In this document: positions 54,307 through 64,000 of the stretch, piece by piece | Layout of the letters: the number at the start of each line of letters is the position of its first letter | Numbering within the stretch: the first letter of the stretch is position 1 | Assembly: GCA_029204225.1 (NCBI GenBank) | Contig: CM055110.1 | Coordinates: forward strand, 38,376,747-38,440,746 | Origin: Diphasiastrum complanatum | Taxonomy: Eukaryota; Streptophyta; Lycopodiopsida; Lycopodiales; Lycopodiaceae | Direction: 5' to 3' | DNA length: 64,000 bases | Position numbers and translations under genes: made by a program | Notes under the pieces: model-generated | What the model was told of the DNA's origin: nothing | Databases searched by the model: none | What the model saw: the letters and a program-made list of their open reading frames with translations, nothing else

Positions 54307-57062
54307 TTGGTGGATTATATTTCATCCAGATCGAATAGACCCAAGATGGTGGTATGTGATCCAATTGTGTTTGAAAGGAAAGATATTGTAACATTGGATA
54401 CACACGACGAACCACCATCCAATTTTGATATTTTGGAAGAATATGAACCACTCATCCAAGCTCCAAATGATATCAAAATGATGGGAGAAGAAGATACAAT
54501 TGCAAATGATGAGATTCCTATGATCGTACAAGGCCAAATTGAGGATAATTTTAAAATTCAATTTTGATGAACAAGATTACACAAGTAACATATTACATGA
54601 ATCGGATGCTAATATGATAAACAATCCCACAAGATCAAGATGAACACAAACAAATGAAGTTTTTGAAGATCTACAAAGAGAGGCTCAAATATGTCCAACA
54701 TCCTTTGAAACTCCTCATAGTTTTAAAAGAAAACGTGTGCTTGCTTATGTTGCACCAGAAAAGACAGAATATATTTTCTCATCAAAAAATATAAGGAAAA
54801 TGTTGATGCAACCATATTGTAGTAAGTTGTGCATTTGACAAATCACCTACAAAGAATGTGAAGACTTGCGACTATGTGTGTGGAGAAAATGAGGAGTTGA
54901 CAAGTATAATCAATTATTGTAGATGTTCAAATGGTTCTTTCATAGACGAGAAATGTCAAATGCAATGTTTGATATTTTGAAGGAACAAATTGTGTTTCAA
55001 ACCCACGTTGGATGGTAAAGCTGTATGCATAAAAGCATATCAAAATCTATTGGGAATCTCCCATGGAATGTTTTGGCAAGTAATTTCTAAGGCACGTTAT
55101 TCCATTGTATACAAGTTTCATAGAAACACCGACACATTCAAGCAACATGGACATTCTTCAAAAGGACTAGACATAATGCGTGGGATTTTAGAAAAGCACG
55201 CGTTGCCTCAATCATCTCTACAACATAAATCATAAGATGGCATTGTTATTTTCAAACATCATCTCCCACTCGGCATGCATAAATGTGACGTCTTCAAAAC
55301 TATAAACAAACAACTTAAAGACACGTGTATTCTTGAAGTTTCAAGATCCACACTCTATAAGATGTGGAAACAAGAGTTTGGACATGTCAAGACTCCAACA
55401 AGACAAACAATGTCCAAATTCAAAACATGTGATGACCATGAAAATACAATAGAGACAACTCTTGATGCTAGGATGAGTGATCACTATATTGCATTGAGAG
55501 GTCGTCATCTACATCATGTTTTCGATTCCAGAAAATTGTATGCATATTGGAAAGAAGAGTCAAGATCCCATCATGAGCAATCTTTGTGTCTTATCATTGA
55601 TGGAATAGATCAAAATACAACAACATTAACTCATTCCAATAAGACTCCTCCCATATTAGAGGGCAATTGATTTTTGAAAATACATGTTTATGGGTATTGA
55701 TTCATGGATTCAAGTTGTTCAGTGATGTTTGGATTGATACCTTGCATGCTCATGATAGCAATCAAGTTTTCATGTCAATAATACGAGAAATAAGAAAGGT
55801 ACAAGCATCATGTGGTAACTTACCTCCGATCTTACATATTCAAGCTGACAATTGGAGGGAGAACAAGAACAAATTTATTTTTGGTCTTTGTTGTATGTTA
55901 GTGGCACATAACATATTCCAAAAGGTAGAAATGGGATTTCTTTCGGTTGGCCACACACATGAGGACATAGATCAGGTTTTTAGTATCATATCTAGGGTTT
56001 TGAAGTCCAAATCAATTCATACAATGCCAAATATGCTAGTATGAATTGGTGGAAAGATAGGTGGCGGTCGTATCAAAAGCACTAAAGTAGAATTATTTTA
56101 ATAAATGGTAGACTGGAAACAATTTATAGATGCTTGTATTGTTCAGGAAAATGACGTCTTAGAAGGACACACCAATCCTCACTAATTTTGTTTTCAAATG
56201 ATGAATGATGAGCCAACCATGCAATGGAAATACTATTCTAATGATAGAGACAACACATGGAGTGAACTTTTCAAACTGTTGCAATGTGTACCTTTAAAAG
56301 ATGAAGCCATCTTTCTAACATCCACGAAGGATCTGGATCCAGATGAAATGAAAGGAATAATGTCCTTTATTGATTATTTGCGGTTCAGTGAGCCAAAAGG
56401 ATCACAATGATGCATATGTGGTTGAAACCACAAAATTTGTCAAATATCTTTCCAAACAAAAGATGTTGTTAGGATCAATGTCTAGCCAAGAGGCTTTTTG
56501 GGCACAATCCTTGCCAACCACTTTCGATTCATATGTATCTTCGATCAATGACGTCAAAATGGATGTAGAGCTACTACCCCGAAGGGTTTGTGGACTAGAA
56601 GTTGATGCACCTCTGGTTGAATTCATCCCACATAAAGAAGTTGTGTTGGACAAGTTCGTTGCAATGCGGCCTCCAGATTAAGATGTTGTGGAGGGTTCCA
56701 TACCTATTTGGGTGGCAAAAGTTGTCTAAGTGAAGAAAAACTCAGAAGGCTTGGCCACAGAGTTTAATGCATTATAGTACGAACGAAAATCTAATTAATG
56801 ATGTAATAACTAGAGACAAGTTGACAACTTGGAGATGTACAAAAATTGCTTAGAGAAAGAATGGATTCCAAACAACAACGGACCACAATATATGGGTGTA
56901 GATACTGTTGTTTATGCATGGAAATCAAAGGCAAAAAAAACAACTAAAACACATAGCTATATTGTGGAAAAATCAATATATATTCTCGAAATATCAGTGG
57001 CACACATCAAAAAATACTTGTCCAAATTATCCGATGAATGTGCAGCTAATATTGATAAGTAG
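54307..57062 (+). pseudogene. DUF7869-like (DDE-like) gene, near full length, broken
   Basis: About 2.75 kb of plus-strand coding sequence with several stops and frameshifts. Order: acidic N-terminus (54,307-54,567); basic ETPHSFKRKRVLAYV and MLMQPYCSKLC (about 54,700-54,840); KAVCIKAYQNLLGISHGMFW (about 55,018-55,077); LGMHKCDVFKTINKQLKDTC, STLYKMWKQEFGHVKTPTRQ (55,270-55,405); LCLIIDGIDQNTTTLTHS (first Asp, about 55,585-55,640); FSDVWIDTLHAHDSNQVF; LHIQADNWRENKNKFIFGLC (second Asp/Asn, about 55,832-55,890); KVEMGFLSVGHTHEDIDQVF (His-Glu-Asp block, about 55,922-55,980); DEPTMQWKYYSNDRDNTWSE; a C-terminal region to 57,062. From memory this is the DUF7869 family, found in plants, protists and animals and uncharacterised, probably an RNase H-fold transposase-like enzyme. 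Family name and fold need a search. A second copy is at 18,990-20,015. Confidence 0.7.
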
Positions 57063-57899
57063 AGTTCATGATTGTACTTGTAGGGTCCTGGGTACAATTT
57101 CTATGGCCATAATAATAGGACTTGTAATGTATTAGTGAGTGTTGGCAGATTCTGAATCTGCAACAAGTCCAAATTTGGCTTCAAAAGACATGCTAATATA
57201 ATTCATTTTGTAAATTCAGTTGTAAATCTAGTTTGGCAATTTTGTAAAAAGCCGACTTTTTTGTATGCTAGGGTGTGGGCATGTCACCCTATAAGTAAAT
57301 CCTGTTCCATTGTAAGACCATGAGAAATCATGATGTAGAAAGTTTAACAGCTTTTAGAAATTCTAAATGTTGGAAATAGTTTCTAATTCTCAACCTTTAG
57401 AATATTAAAATAGTTTAGTAGTCTAAAAAAAGGTTAAACTTCTACACTATTTAGAACTGCACCAAAGTTGTGCATTAATAGTCTCTTGACTAATGTAGGG
57501 CTTGGCCCAAGGCCATTAATTATAAATATAAACCACTTTTAGTGGCAAATGACACATTGTGATTAAATTTCTATGAGAGTTTTCTTTAATATAGCTTGAA
57601 AGTAGTATATGATTCCGTGATGTTTATGTTTCTTTTAAATATGAATGTTTAAAATTTTAAACATAGGAAAAGTTGTCTATGTTATTCAAATCAACACTAA
57701 TTTCAGACATGATTATATCTGATTTCCCAAAAACATCCACCACAATCTCCTTAATCTAACAATTGGAATGCTAACTTCATCTGAATTATAAGTTGTATTG
57801 AAATGAGATTCGAACCCGCTTCAAAAATTAGTAATTTTTATTGTTTTTCTTATCTGGTTCTTTTGATACCATATGTAAAAAATAGTCCAAAATTATAGA
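57063..57899. other. Unassigned spacer
   Basis: No gene recognised. A tRNA B-box-like GGTTCGAATCTC lies on minus at about 57,806-57,817 without a tRNA around it. Confidence 0.5.
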
Positions 57900-58208
57900 G
57901 ATAGAACAATTTCTCAACTGTTTATCTCTGATTCTGAATACCTTTTCAGGTTCCAAAGGAACACTAAGCGATAAGTCCTCCAAATGGGAAGATCCTCCTA
58001 TGAACCAACTACGTCACCTTCATGTAAACATAATTTTAAACGGCTTACATGAAGCACTAGGTGAGCACTAGTCTTGTCTTGAAGGTCTAGTTCGTAAGCT
58101 AAAGAACCAATTTTTTCTTATAATCTGAAATGGTCCACAATATCTGATAGACAATTTATATTGCTTCGCCATATGCATAGCCTTAGAATCTTTAGGTATT
58201 TTAAGATA
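57900..58208 (-). pseudogene. Gypsy element L integrase C-terminus, severed by G
   Basis: On minus: KIPKDSKAMHMAKQYKLSIR, YCGPFQIIRK, then a frame change to LAYELDLQDKTSAHLVLHVS and RLKLCLHEGDVVGS, and PLEPEKVFRIRDKQLRN at the end. This is the GPF/Y module of a Ty3-gypsy integrase, with the expected chromodomain region unreadable beyond it. It continues the frame that stops at 62,198 on the other side of element G, so the two parts are one gene split by insertion. Confidence 0.82.
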
Positions 58209-58819
58209 TGTGAAGAATTTTAGATTATTTAAGATCCAAATCCATAACTTGATCTTTCGTTAGGAATAGATCAACTCTACCAATCTTGCCAATGTAGAAA
58301 AATCAACATCTACTCAATGAAAGAGATGCAAACTCACTAAGAACCTATTCAAACATCAATAAGATATGATGAAGTTGTTTTCCATACAGAAATAGTAAGC
58401 TACTATATTTCACAGTGTGGATCCGAAAATAACATAAAAATAAACATTCTACACACAAGATTGCAAGATATCACCAATATAGTGCACCAATGGATAGATG
58501 AACCCAAGATAACTCATGTATAAGCATGTGTTTCTCTTCCCATGGGCTACATCCTTTTATAGCAGGTCCAAATCTAACTTCAAACTTTGGTTTCCTTCCA
58601 TAACAAAAAGCCCTACTATTTTGTGACTAGATTCAATGTCTCTACTAAAGTTTGAGTCTACTAAAACTCGTGTACTACACTTTCCCACACTTTCAAAAAG
58701 TATTTATTCAAATGCTTTTAAGAAACTTGAAGTCTAATATGAAAATTGGCCTCAATTGTGTATTTGGCAATTTATCAAACTATGACAAATCTTGACTAAA
58801 CTAGTTGAAATCTTTCACA
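58209..58819 (-). repeat. Element G 3' LTR, 611 bp
   Basis: On minus from TGTGAAAGATTTCAAC to AAATTCTTCACA. Preceded by the purine-rich ACGAGAGAG tract at 58,820-58,830. Confidence 0.92.
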
Positions 58820-59460
58820 CTCTCTCGTCAACTAGCTTTAGCTTAACCATAGAACTTTGATCCAACTTTAGAATGATCTCCATCCTAAATATAGACCTCA
58901 TTTCTAATGTTTTAAAGGAGTTTCCATAATTGATATAGAGAATAGTGTCCACTTTGGATGCTGCACTATTTCTTATATCAATTTTACATGTCAAGATGTA
59001 ACTAAAACATGAAGAACAAAATAGAATGTAAATGAGATGATTCCTCCATGCTATCAACTTTGAACTCTTTGGAAAATTATAGCAACCAAACAATAAATGT
59101 GAGTGCATGTATCCTCCCTCTTTGTCCTTTCTTGCCATGTATCCATCATGAAACTCCATGAATGAGCCTCCATCTCCATCTTGCCACAACATGTCATCGT
59201 CACTTGATTACTTGATTATGAATGAGTGATATAATGAGCCTAAAATAGCTTCATTTCCATCAGCAAAACCAGCCAAGAATGCTAGTACATCTCCAATATC
59301 AAAATGATGCAAACCAATGTCGCTAGATTTACCATATCTTGACAATTTGCACACATCTCTACCAATAATCATCTTATTAGTAGAAGGAATGTAAACCTTG
59401 TAGGCTTTACTCATCTCACTATATCCAACAAATATACCTTGTCTTGAAGATGGATCCTCA
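58820..59460 (-). pseudogene. Element G 3' internal region
   Basis: Starts with the end of integrase (EMSKAYKVYIPSTNKMIIGR, 59,410-59,357) and passes in the same open frame to CKLSRYGKSSDIGLHHFDIG, DVLAFLAGFADGNEAILGSL, a stop, then MLWQDGDGGSFMEFHDGY and SHLLFGCYNFPKSS. The part after the junction matches element H (46,490-47,060). It is not RT or RNase H; what it encoded, if anything, is unknown. Confidence 0.7.
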
Positions 59461-60255
59461 TTTGTCTTATCATCAAGAGTTATACTGACATAGCAAGTTC
59501 ATCCAAAAGTTTTAAGAAAGTTGACACTTGGCCTTCTCTTAAATAGCATCTCAAAAGGTGTACTTCCACAATATAGCACTCGGCCACCTATTTGCATAGA
59601 CTCTTTAGCACACAACAAAGCTTGATCCCAAAATGATTTTGGAAGATTAGCACCTAACCTCATGGCTTGGCACTTTCACATAAAGTCCTATTCTTCCTCT
59701 TGGCCACTCCATTTTTTTGTGGTGTCCTTGAAGTTGTGTACTCCCTCTGGATCCCATGCTCATGACAATAAGCCTTAAACTTGGTAGATATGTACTCTCC
59801 AGCATTGTCACTCCTTAAGCGTTTGATCCTTGTGAAAATTTGGTTCTCCCTTGCATTTTGAACTTAACAAAAACATCATACACTTCATCTTTGCTCTTTA
59901 GTAGATAGATCCAACAAAATATACTAAAATCATCAATGAAAATTACATACATCTTAGCTCCACTATTGCTAATTGTAGTGATTCCATGAATATCTGATTG
60001 TACAACTTGTAAAGGCTTTGTAGATCTAGATGTAGATCTACTATAAGGTAGTCTATGTGACTTTGACAAAGCACAAGACTCATAAACATGATTGATGCTA
60101 CGTAAGGATTTTGGAAGACCAATCACAACTTGATTCTTAGCCATTACTTCCAATGACTTGAAGTTAAGGTGCCCCATCCTTTTATGCCAAACCTCTTGAA
60201 TAGGTATTTGCTCGATTTCCACAAATATAAACTTGGTTAGAAATAAGACAAGCAT
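59461..60255 (-). pseudogene. Element G integrase
   Basis: HHCC domain: EVWHKRMGHLNFKSLEVMAK and VYESCALSKSHRLPYSRS. Core: VVQSDIHGITTISNSGAKMY, VIFIDDFSIFCWIYLLKSKD (first Asp), then a frame change to IKRLRSDNAGEYISTKFKAY (second Asp) and TPQKNGVAKRKNRTLCESA, where the catalytic Glu is Lys (GAG to AAG type change). Several stops after that. Not active. Confidence 0.92.
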
Positions 60256-60315
60256 CTAGTTTGAACAAATTCCCTTGTCTTTTACCTTTTTCAATCAAGA
60301 TATCCTTCCTTTTAA

Positions 60316-60546
60316 TCATGCAAACAAAACATCCCTCAAATGAACATTTCTACTTGTAGAGAGAGAAATAGGAATTGTGCCAATCCCTTTGATTGCACAC
60401 TCACCATCATTGGAAGTGTAGAACACCTTCTTGTCATCTCCATATGCCAACAAAGAAGTGAAGTACTCTTTATGAAAAGTCATGTGCGAGCTTGCACCAC
60501 TATCAATCCACCATGGATCTAGATCTCCATCACTAGAAGCATACAT
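60316..60546 (-). pseudogene. Element G protease
   Basis: An open 76-codon frame: WWIDSGASSHMTFHKEYFTS, YTSNDGECAIKGIGTIPISL, NVHLRDVLF. The aspartic active site DSGAS is intact. The frame breaks before the integrase zinc domain. Confidence 0.92.
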
Positions 60547-60559
60547 GAAGACATCACAA

Positions 60560-61360
60560 AAGCATCATCATTTGAATTTTGAACATCCAAACCATCTTCA
60601 TCATGAGTAAGATTACCTTGCTTGTCTCCTTGATCTCTCTTCTTCTTGTAGCACTCACTTGCAAAGTGTCCTTTGATGCCACAATAGAAGCACTTTAGCT
60701 TTGACCTATCTTTTTGCCCTTGATGAACATAGCGTCCTCTCCAACTTCAGATGTTGATGAAGATCCACCTCTTGCTTGAAGCCTATATTCTTCATTGATC
60801 AAGATCTCTTGAAGATCAATCAAACTTGACAAAGTTCTTTGAATGGCTAGACTTTGTACAATGTTAGCATGAGCATCCAACAAACCATTAAGAATAACTT
60901 GAACAAGCTCTCCTTCCTTAGTGCTCTCATCAATGCAAGATAACTCATCATTCAAAGCCTTCACTCTCAAAACAAAAATATTTGGACTCTCTTCATTCTT
61001 TCGCAAAGTTTGAAAGATTTTTCTTCTTAGAGTCAACACTCTAGAAGTAGACTTGGATTCATAAAGATTCTTTAATGAATCCCAGACATCCTTTGATGAA
61101 GTACTCTTACCAACTTCCTTGAGAAGCTCATTGGTAACATTCATCTTTATCATGTGTAGAGCTCTTTTGGCCCTCTTGTCATACCTCAATTGTTCTTGTT
61201 GTGTTGTTGGCCTATCCTCCAAACCTACAACAATATCCAAAACATCATTCATCTCAAACTTGATATAGCATCTTGTAGCCTCAAGTGAGACCTTCCTAAT
61301 GCATCCAAAATCGGCTATTTTCAGTAAGTATGGTGTGAAATCGGAATTCCTCAAGTTCAA
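60560..61360 (-). pseudogene. Element G gag with intact zinc knuckle
   Basis: A 221-codon open frame (61,360-60,695) has KFEMNDVLDIVVGLEDRPTT, ALHMIKMNVTNELLKEVGKS, YESKSTSRVLTLRRKIFQTL and LINEEYRLQARGGSSSTSEV, then a stop and the zinc knuckle CFYCGIKGHFASEC (about 60,690-60,645), a perfect CX2CX4HX4C. The N-terminus (LEATRCYIKFEMND) has lost the usual SNYSLWKVRMESL block seen in element I. Confidence 0.9.
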
Positions 61361-61511
61361 TAACCTAAAATGAGTTTTGATCTACAAAAGATCCAATCTA
61401 TATATGCAAGAAACTCGATTTTTGGGTGGAAGTCAATCTAGCATGCTCTAGCATCGATATCTTCTCCAAATCCTTGATAGATGTGCTTGATCCTTTCAAA
61501 ACCTGCAACAC

Positions 61512-61525
61512 AAGCTCTAATGCCA
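61512..61525 (-). promoter_or_regulatory. Element G primer-binding site
   Basis: On minus TGGCATTAGAGCTT directly follows the LTR; two mismatches from TGGTATCAGAGC. Confidence 0.85.
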
Positions 61526-62197
61526 TGTGAAGAATTTCAGATCATTTAAGATTCAAATCCATAAACTGATCTTTGGTTAGAAACAGATCAACTCTACCAA
61601 TCATGCCAATGCAGAAAATCAACATCTACTTAATGAAAGAGATGCAAAATTAGTAAGAACCTGATCAAACATCAAACGGAAGATATGATGAAGTTGTTGT
61701 CCATACAAAAACAACAAGCTACTATATTTTACATGTGTGGATCCAAAAATAGCATAAAATGGAGATTCTACACACAAGATTGCAAGATATCACCAATATA
61801 GTGCACCAATAAGTGAGATGAACCCAAGAGAACTCATTTATAAGCATGAAGTGAGATAAGAGAGAGACATGAAGTGAGATAAGAGAGAGAGAATGTTTCT
61901 CTTCCCATGAGTTACATCCTTTTATAGCAGGTCCAAACCTAACTTCAAACTTTGGTTTCCCTCCATAATGAGAAACCCTACTATTTTTGTGACTAGATTC
62001 AATGTCTCTACTACTCAAATTTGAATCTTGTGTACTTTTCCCACACTTTCAGAAAGTGTTTTTTCAAATGCTTTTTAGACTAATATAACCTGAAAAGTCA
62101 AACGCTAAATCTAATATGAAAATTGGCTTCAATTGTGTATATGGCAATTTATCAACTATGACCAATCTTGACTAGAAACTAGTTGAAATCTTTCATA
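61526..62197 (-). repeat. Element G 5' LTR, 672 bp
   Basis: On minus from TATGAAAGATTTCAAC (the terminal TG is now TA-shifted) to GAAATTCTTCACA. It is ~60 bp longer than the 3' LTR, partly from a duplicated AAGAGAGAGACATGAAGTGAG stretch near 61,845-61,890. Confidence 0.92.
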
Positions 62198-64000
62198 AGA
62201 TATACCCAATCATCAACTTTAAAATCTCTAGGAGACCTCTTAAGATCGGCATAGTGCTTAACTCTATCCTGAACACTGCAGATACAATCACGGGCCACTT
62301 GCAACATTTCATGCATATCATGCAAGAAATCTGCAACTTTTTGGATCTTAACAGACTTTGTCTCCACATTTATTGGAGATCTAGGTTGAAAATTGTACAT
62401 CGGCATAAACAGACTATAATCAGTATTAGAATGTTTTCTACTATTGGAAACAAACTCAATCAAATGAACATAATCTTCTCACTAAGATTGCTTGTGAGAC
62501 ACATATGTTCTCAACTATGTCTGAGTAGTTCTCTCAGTCTGGCCATCTGATTCAGGATGCAAGGTTTCTAGCTTATGAAATACAGCTGACCAAAAGTGAC
62601 CTGTAAATTTAGGATCTCTATCACTAATTATATCACTTGGCAATCCATAGAACCTAAATAATCTTTCAACAAACATCTGGGCTGAATCAGAAGCCTTTGT
62701 AGTTGACTTGGCTAGTATACAAGTAGCTAACCTAGTTAACCTATCCATCACAGTCCAAATAGAATTATTTTGGCATTGGGTCTTTGGAAGTCCAACCACA
62801 AAATTCATAGATATGCTTTTCCATCGTTTTTGAGAGATATCTAGGGCATGTAACAACCTTCCAGTCTTCAAGCGTCAGCTTTGGCTAATTGACAAGGTTT
62901 ACACTTAACCACATAAGCCTTGACAAATGGCTTGAGTTTTGGCCAATAAAACTCTCTTCTGACCAGGTCCATAGAGAATATCATGACACTCATAAAGAAT
63001 TCTCTTCTTTATCTCATCATCCATTGTACACAAACGTTTCTATTCCAAAATAGTAACCCACCTCAGATATAGAACTGTTCCTTTATCTTCTTATTTTTCC
63101 TAGGAATCTGAGACCCTTGTAAGTAAATCTCTATTCCATTCTCATTCTTTCATGTCTCCACCATCTTCCAGATGGAACTAAAATGAAAATCCGATTCACA
63201 CCTCCCTCTCAATGAAACACATAGATTAGTGGAAATCTGGGTGAATGAAAGTCCATTTAACTCACCAGTCTGACTAAGCACATCTACAATCTGGTTAGAG
63301 CTGCCCTTGACATATCGATTCTCATGATCAAATTCTTGCATAAGCTCAACCCAACGAGCTTTACGACAACTCATATTGTTCTGATACATGCACTTAAAAC
63401 CTAAAGACATTACCTTTATGGTAGTCAATTTATAGTGTATACAGATCACGAGCCTCATTCTTTTGAGTTGTATAACGCAAATGAGGCCCTATGAGTTTCT
63501 TGCTTTCAAACGCTATCGGCCTATCGTTTTGTAGAAGAACTGCTCCTATCATTGAATCATTATATCCGGATTTGCGATATGTAAAATAGGAGCTGAAACA
63601 ACCATCTATTTGAGCTTCTCAAAGCATTGCTTCAATTTATCATTCCACTCAATAGGCGGACTAGGTTGACCTCTCTTTTTCTTCTTATTAACTTTGCCTT
63701 TAGTCAAGTTATTTAAACACGCTACAACCTTTGCATAATCTTCAATTGACTTACAAAAGAAAACTGTAAAACTGAAAAAAGATTTAACTTCTCTAACCGT
63801 CTTCAACATCGGCCACTCAAGCACTGTTTTCACCTTACTCTCGTCAATCTTCAACCCAATATGGGCGATCTTATGACCGAGGTAAAATAACTCATGCCTA
63901 AGGAATTCACATTTAGATTCCTTAGCATACAGTTTTTCCCTTCGGAGAATTTCCAAGACAGTCTTAAGATGACTCAAATGCTCCTTAAGTGTCCTACTAT
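62198..64000 (-). pseudogene. Ty3-gypsy element L pol, running off the right edge
   Basis: On minus from the window edge: RT end (KTVLEILRREKLYAKESKCE, FYLGHKIAHIGLKIDESKVK, WPMLKTVREVKSFF), RNase H (about 63,560-63,240; AFESKKLIG, then ARWVELMQEFDHENRYVKGS, the NQIVDVLSQ motif), integrase zinc region in pieces (62,990-62,880; CKPCQLAKA-type), core (ISMNFVVGLPKTQCQNNSIW, VMDRLTRLATC, IISDRDPKFTGHFW, HPESDGQTERTTQT) and RVKHYADLKRSPRDFKVDDW. In the core the first catalytic Asp is Asn (SMNF for SMDF). Integrase continues beyond element G at 57,900-58,208. Motifs are of the chromovirus kind. The 5' part lies outside the window. Confidence 0.9.

Larger units (their letters stand above)
58209..62197 (-). 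mobile_element. Ty1-copia element G, complete ends, pol deleted
   Basis: Minus orientation: 5' LTR 62,197-61,526, primer site, gag, protease, integrase, a non-pol 3' region, purine tract, 3' LTR 58,819-58,209. The target duplication AGATA flanks it at 58,204-58,208 and 62,198-62,202. RT and RNase H are missing: integrase ends at VYIPSTNKMIIGRDV (about 59,360) and joins the VCKLSRYG region. It is therefore non-autonomous. Length 3,989 bp. Confidence 0.93.

Noticed and set aside
57800-57820. tRNA B-box-like GGTTCGAATCTC on the minus strand
   Set aside because: No A box, cloverleaf or acceptor stem fits around it, so neither a tRNA gene nor a SINE is supported.

Overview
This looks like nuclear DNA of a large, repeat-rich land-plant genome. 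The evidence is plant-type Ty1-copia elements with initiator-tRNA-Met primer sites, plant-type Ty3-gypsy pol, CACTA-like termini, AT-rich spacers and very long pure (GA)n/(CT)n arrays. I cannot place the species. The style (gene-poor, layered copia remnants, two copies of a rarely described DDE-like protein family) would suit a fern or other seed-free plant, but that is a guess. I found no intact host gene, tRNA, rRNA or CRISPR array. Nearly everything recognisable is a decayed mobile element; all coding calls are pseudogenes or remnants unless stated.

Layout: 0.6-1.4 kb holds a coiled-coil ORF related to a larger ORF at 21.8-24.3 kb. A copia gag-protease fragment lies at 2.0-3.1 kb (-). 3.1-11.4 kb is mostly unassigned, with a candidate CACTA-like element at 6.6-7.4 kb. 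A (CT)n array and an RY-motif (CATGCATG) tandem array at 11.4-12.0 kb abut copia element A (12.0-17.6 kb, -), the best preserved pol here, with primer site and 5' LTR. A second copia remnant, a pure poly-C tract and a decayed DUF7869-like gene follow (17.9-20.0 kb). A Ty3-gypsy pol (25.1-27.7 kb, -) is followed downstream by a heat-shock-element-like array and a ~2.6-kb extra ORF, and is fused at its 5' side to a copia fragment (27.7-28.4 kb).

From 28.4 to 45 kb: an AT-rich block, an unrecognised multi-exon remnant (29.7-31.1 kb), copia gag and integrase pieces in the wrong order (31.3-32.8 kb), a ~1-kb TIR element built of ~190-bp repeats (33.0-34.0 kb), an internally deleted copia with both LTRs (34.3-36.1 kb, same family as A), tandem triplications, two unrecognised ORF regions (38.1-39.0 and 40.4-41.5 kb), three long GA/GT microsatellites, a telomere-period CCCTTRG array (41.5-42.2 kb) and a TIR element carrying a G/C-rich palindromic module.

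From 45 to 64 kb the nesting can be ordered. A copia internal region (H), its LTR and a second gag (I) run head to tail. Element J (LTR 49,736-50,866) starts exactly inside the gag of I. A ~613-bp insert in H has a matching empty site in element G. G itself (58,209-62,197) sits inside the integrase of gypsy element L with a 5-bp AGATA duplication. A second, fuller DUF7869-like gene (54.3-57.1 kb, +) lies between. The most interesting leads are the two DUF7869-like copies, the extra coiled-coil ORF family with the HSE-like array, the shared GC module in two unrelated insertions, and the TIR element with internal repeats.
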